A stretch of DNA of 13,867 bases. Source: JACKGW01 sp964586025. GTDB taxonomy: Bacteria; Planctomycetota; PLA2; JAEUHO01. Below the pieces are notes generated by a model. It saw nothing but the letters and a program-made list of their open reading frames with translations. It searched no databases and was not told the DNA's origin. The stretch covers positions 1 to 13,867 of the forward strand of contig CAZPGF010000073.1 of assembly GCA_964586025.1 (NCBI GenBank), given 5' to 3'. A program made the translations under genes and the position numbers. Positions 13,733 to 13,867 of this stretch are shown here, one piece after another (position 1 is the first letter of the stretch; the number at the start of each line of letters is the position of its first letter).

Positions 13733-13867
13733 ATGCGTACCCTCTCGCCCTCCGTGACCCGCCCCACCCTCCGCCGCCTCGCCCCCCTCGTCCGCCGACA
13801 TGCGGGCGCGCTGGCCCTGGGGTTCGTGGCGCTGTTCGCGAGCCGCGCGCTGATGGTGCTCGCCCCG
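13733..13867 (+). CDS. ABC exporter transmembrane domain, N-terminal fragment (cut by window end)
   Basis: Forty-five codons are visible from the ATG at 13733. The string LRRLAPLVRRHAGALALGFV (residues 13-32) followed by ALFASRALMVLAP is the usual beginning of type I ABC exporters (MsbA/multidrug-like), where a short amphipathic stretch leads into the first membrane helix. The frame is open to the last base, so the gene continues past the window. A GTG at 13754 is an alternative start, preceded ten bases upstream by TACCCT. No ribosome-binding site is clear at either. Lipid A or drug export is typical of the family, but the evidence here is only the N-terminus. Confidence 0.6.
   Translation, partial: MRTLSPSVTRPTLRRLAPLVRRHAGALALGFVALFASRALMVLAP

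Noticed and set aside
13287..13757. Possible small protein gene in the gap
   Set aside because: Arginine- and serine-rich with no known motif. It overlaps hairpins, and the DNA reads equally well in a second frame over 13455-13550.
11261..13801. 846-codon minus-strand open frame across the gspK-like gene and flanks
   Set aside because: Low-complexity R/G/A-rich sequence out of frame with the pseudopilin. No family motif.

Overview
The window is very GC-rich and densely coded. Its gene types fit a Gram-negative-type bacterium: LpxK (lipid A), a GspK-type pseudopilin, LysM and FG-GAP/VCBS proteins, and a large membrane-anchored formylglycine-generating-enzyme-like protein. Together with the GC content this suggests Planctomycetota, or less likely Myxococcota. 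That placement is inference; there is no marker gene.

Layout. Positions 1-341 hold no convincing gene but are packed with copies of a repeat element. A minus-strand cluster follows, read from right to left: FGE-domain membrane protein (5452-3179), cyclodeaminase/cyclohydrolase (3107-2451), ABC ATPase (2446-1532) and ABC-2 permease (1535-342). A 449-bp divergent intergenic region (5453-5901) separates it from a plus-strand cluster: LysM protein (5902-6561), lpxK (6591-7652) and glutamate formimidoyltransferase (7685-8596). A full copy of the repeat lies at 8605-8820. Two tandem, overlapping FG-GAP/VCBS propeller proteins follow (8851-11843). They converge on a solitary gspK-like gene (13071-11854, minus). 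A 661-bp gap containing hairpins leads to the start of an ABC exporter gene (13733 to the window end).

How the parts relate. The two activities that animals fuse in FTCD (formiminotransferase and cyclodeaminase) are both present, but as separate genes in divergent clusters. The ABC pair is a translationally coupled exporter. LysM and LpxK suggest envelope work. The pseudopilin gene stands apart from any other secretion gene in the window.

The most interesting item is the repeat. It is a roughly 190-220-bp element with a 190-bp core: copy B at 82-271 and copy C at 8621-8810 align without gaps and differ at about 13 positions. There is also the tail of a third copy (1-50), an inverted fragment (284-337) and possibly a diverged relative near 13274-13316. 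It carries hairpin-forming segments, has inverted-repeat-like ends, and lies immediately after stop codons. It looks like a MITE/REP-like or structured 3'-UTR element. I cannot tell from the sequence whether it has been described.
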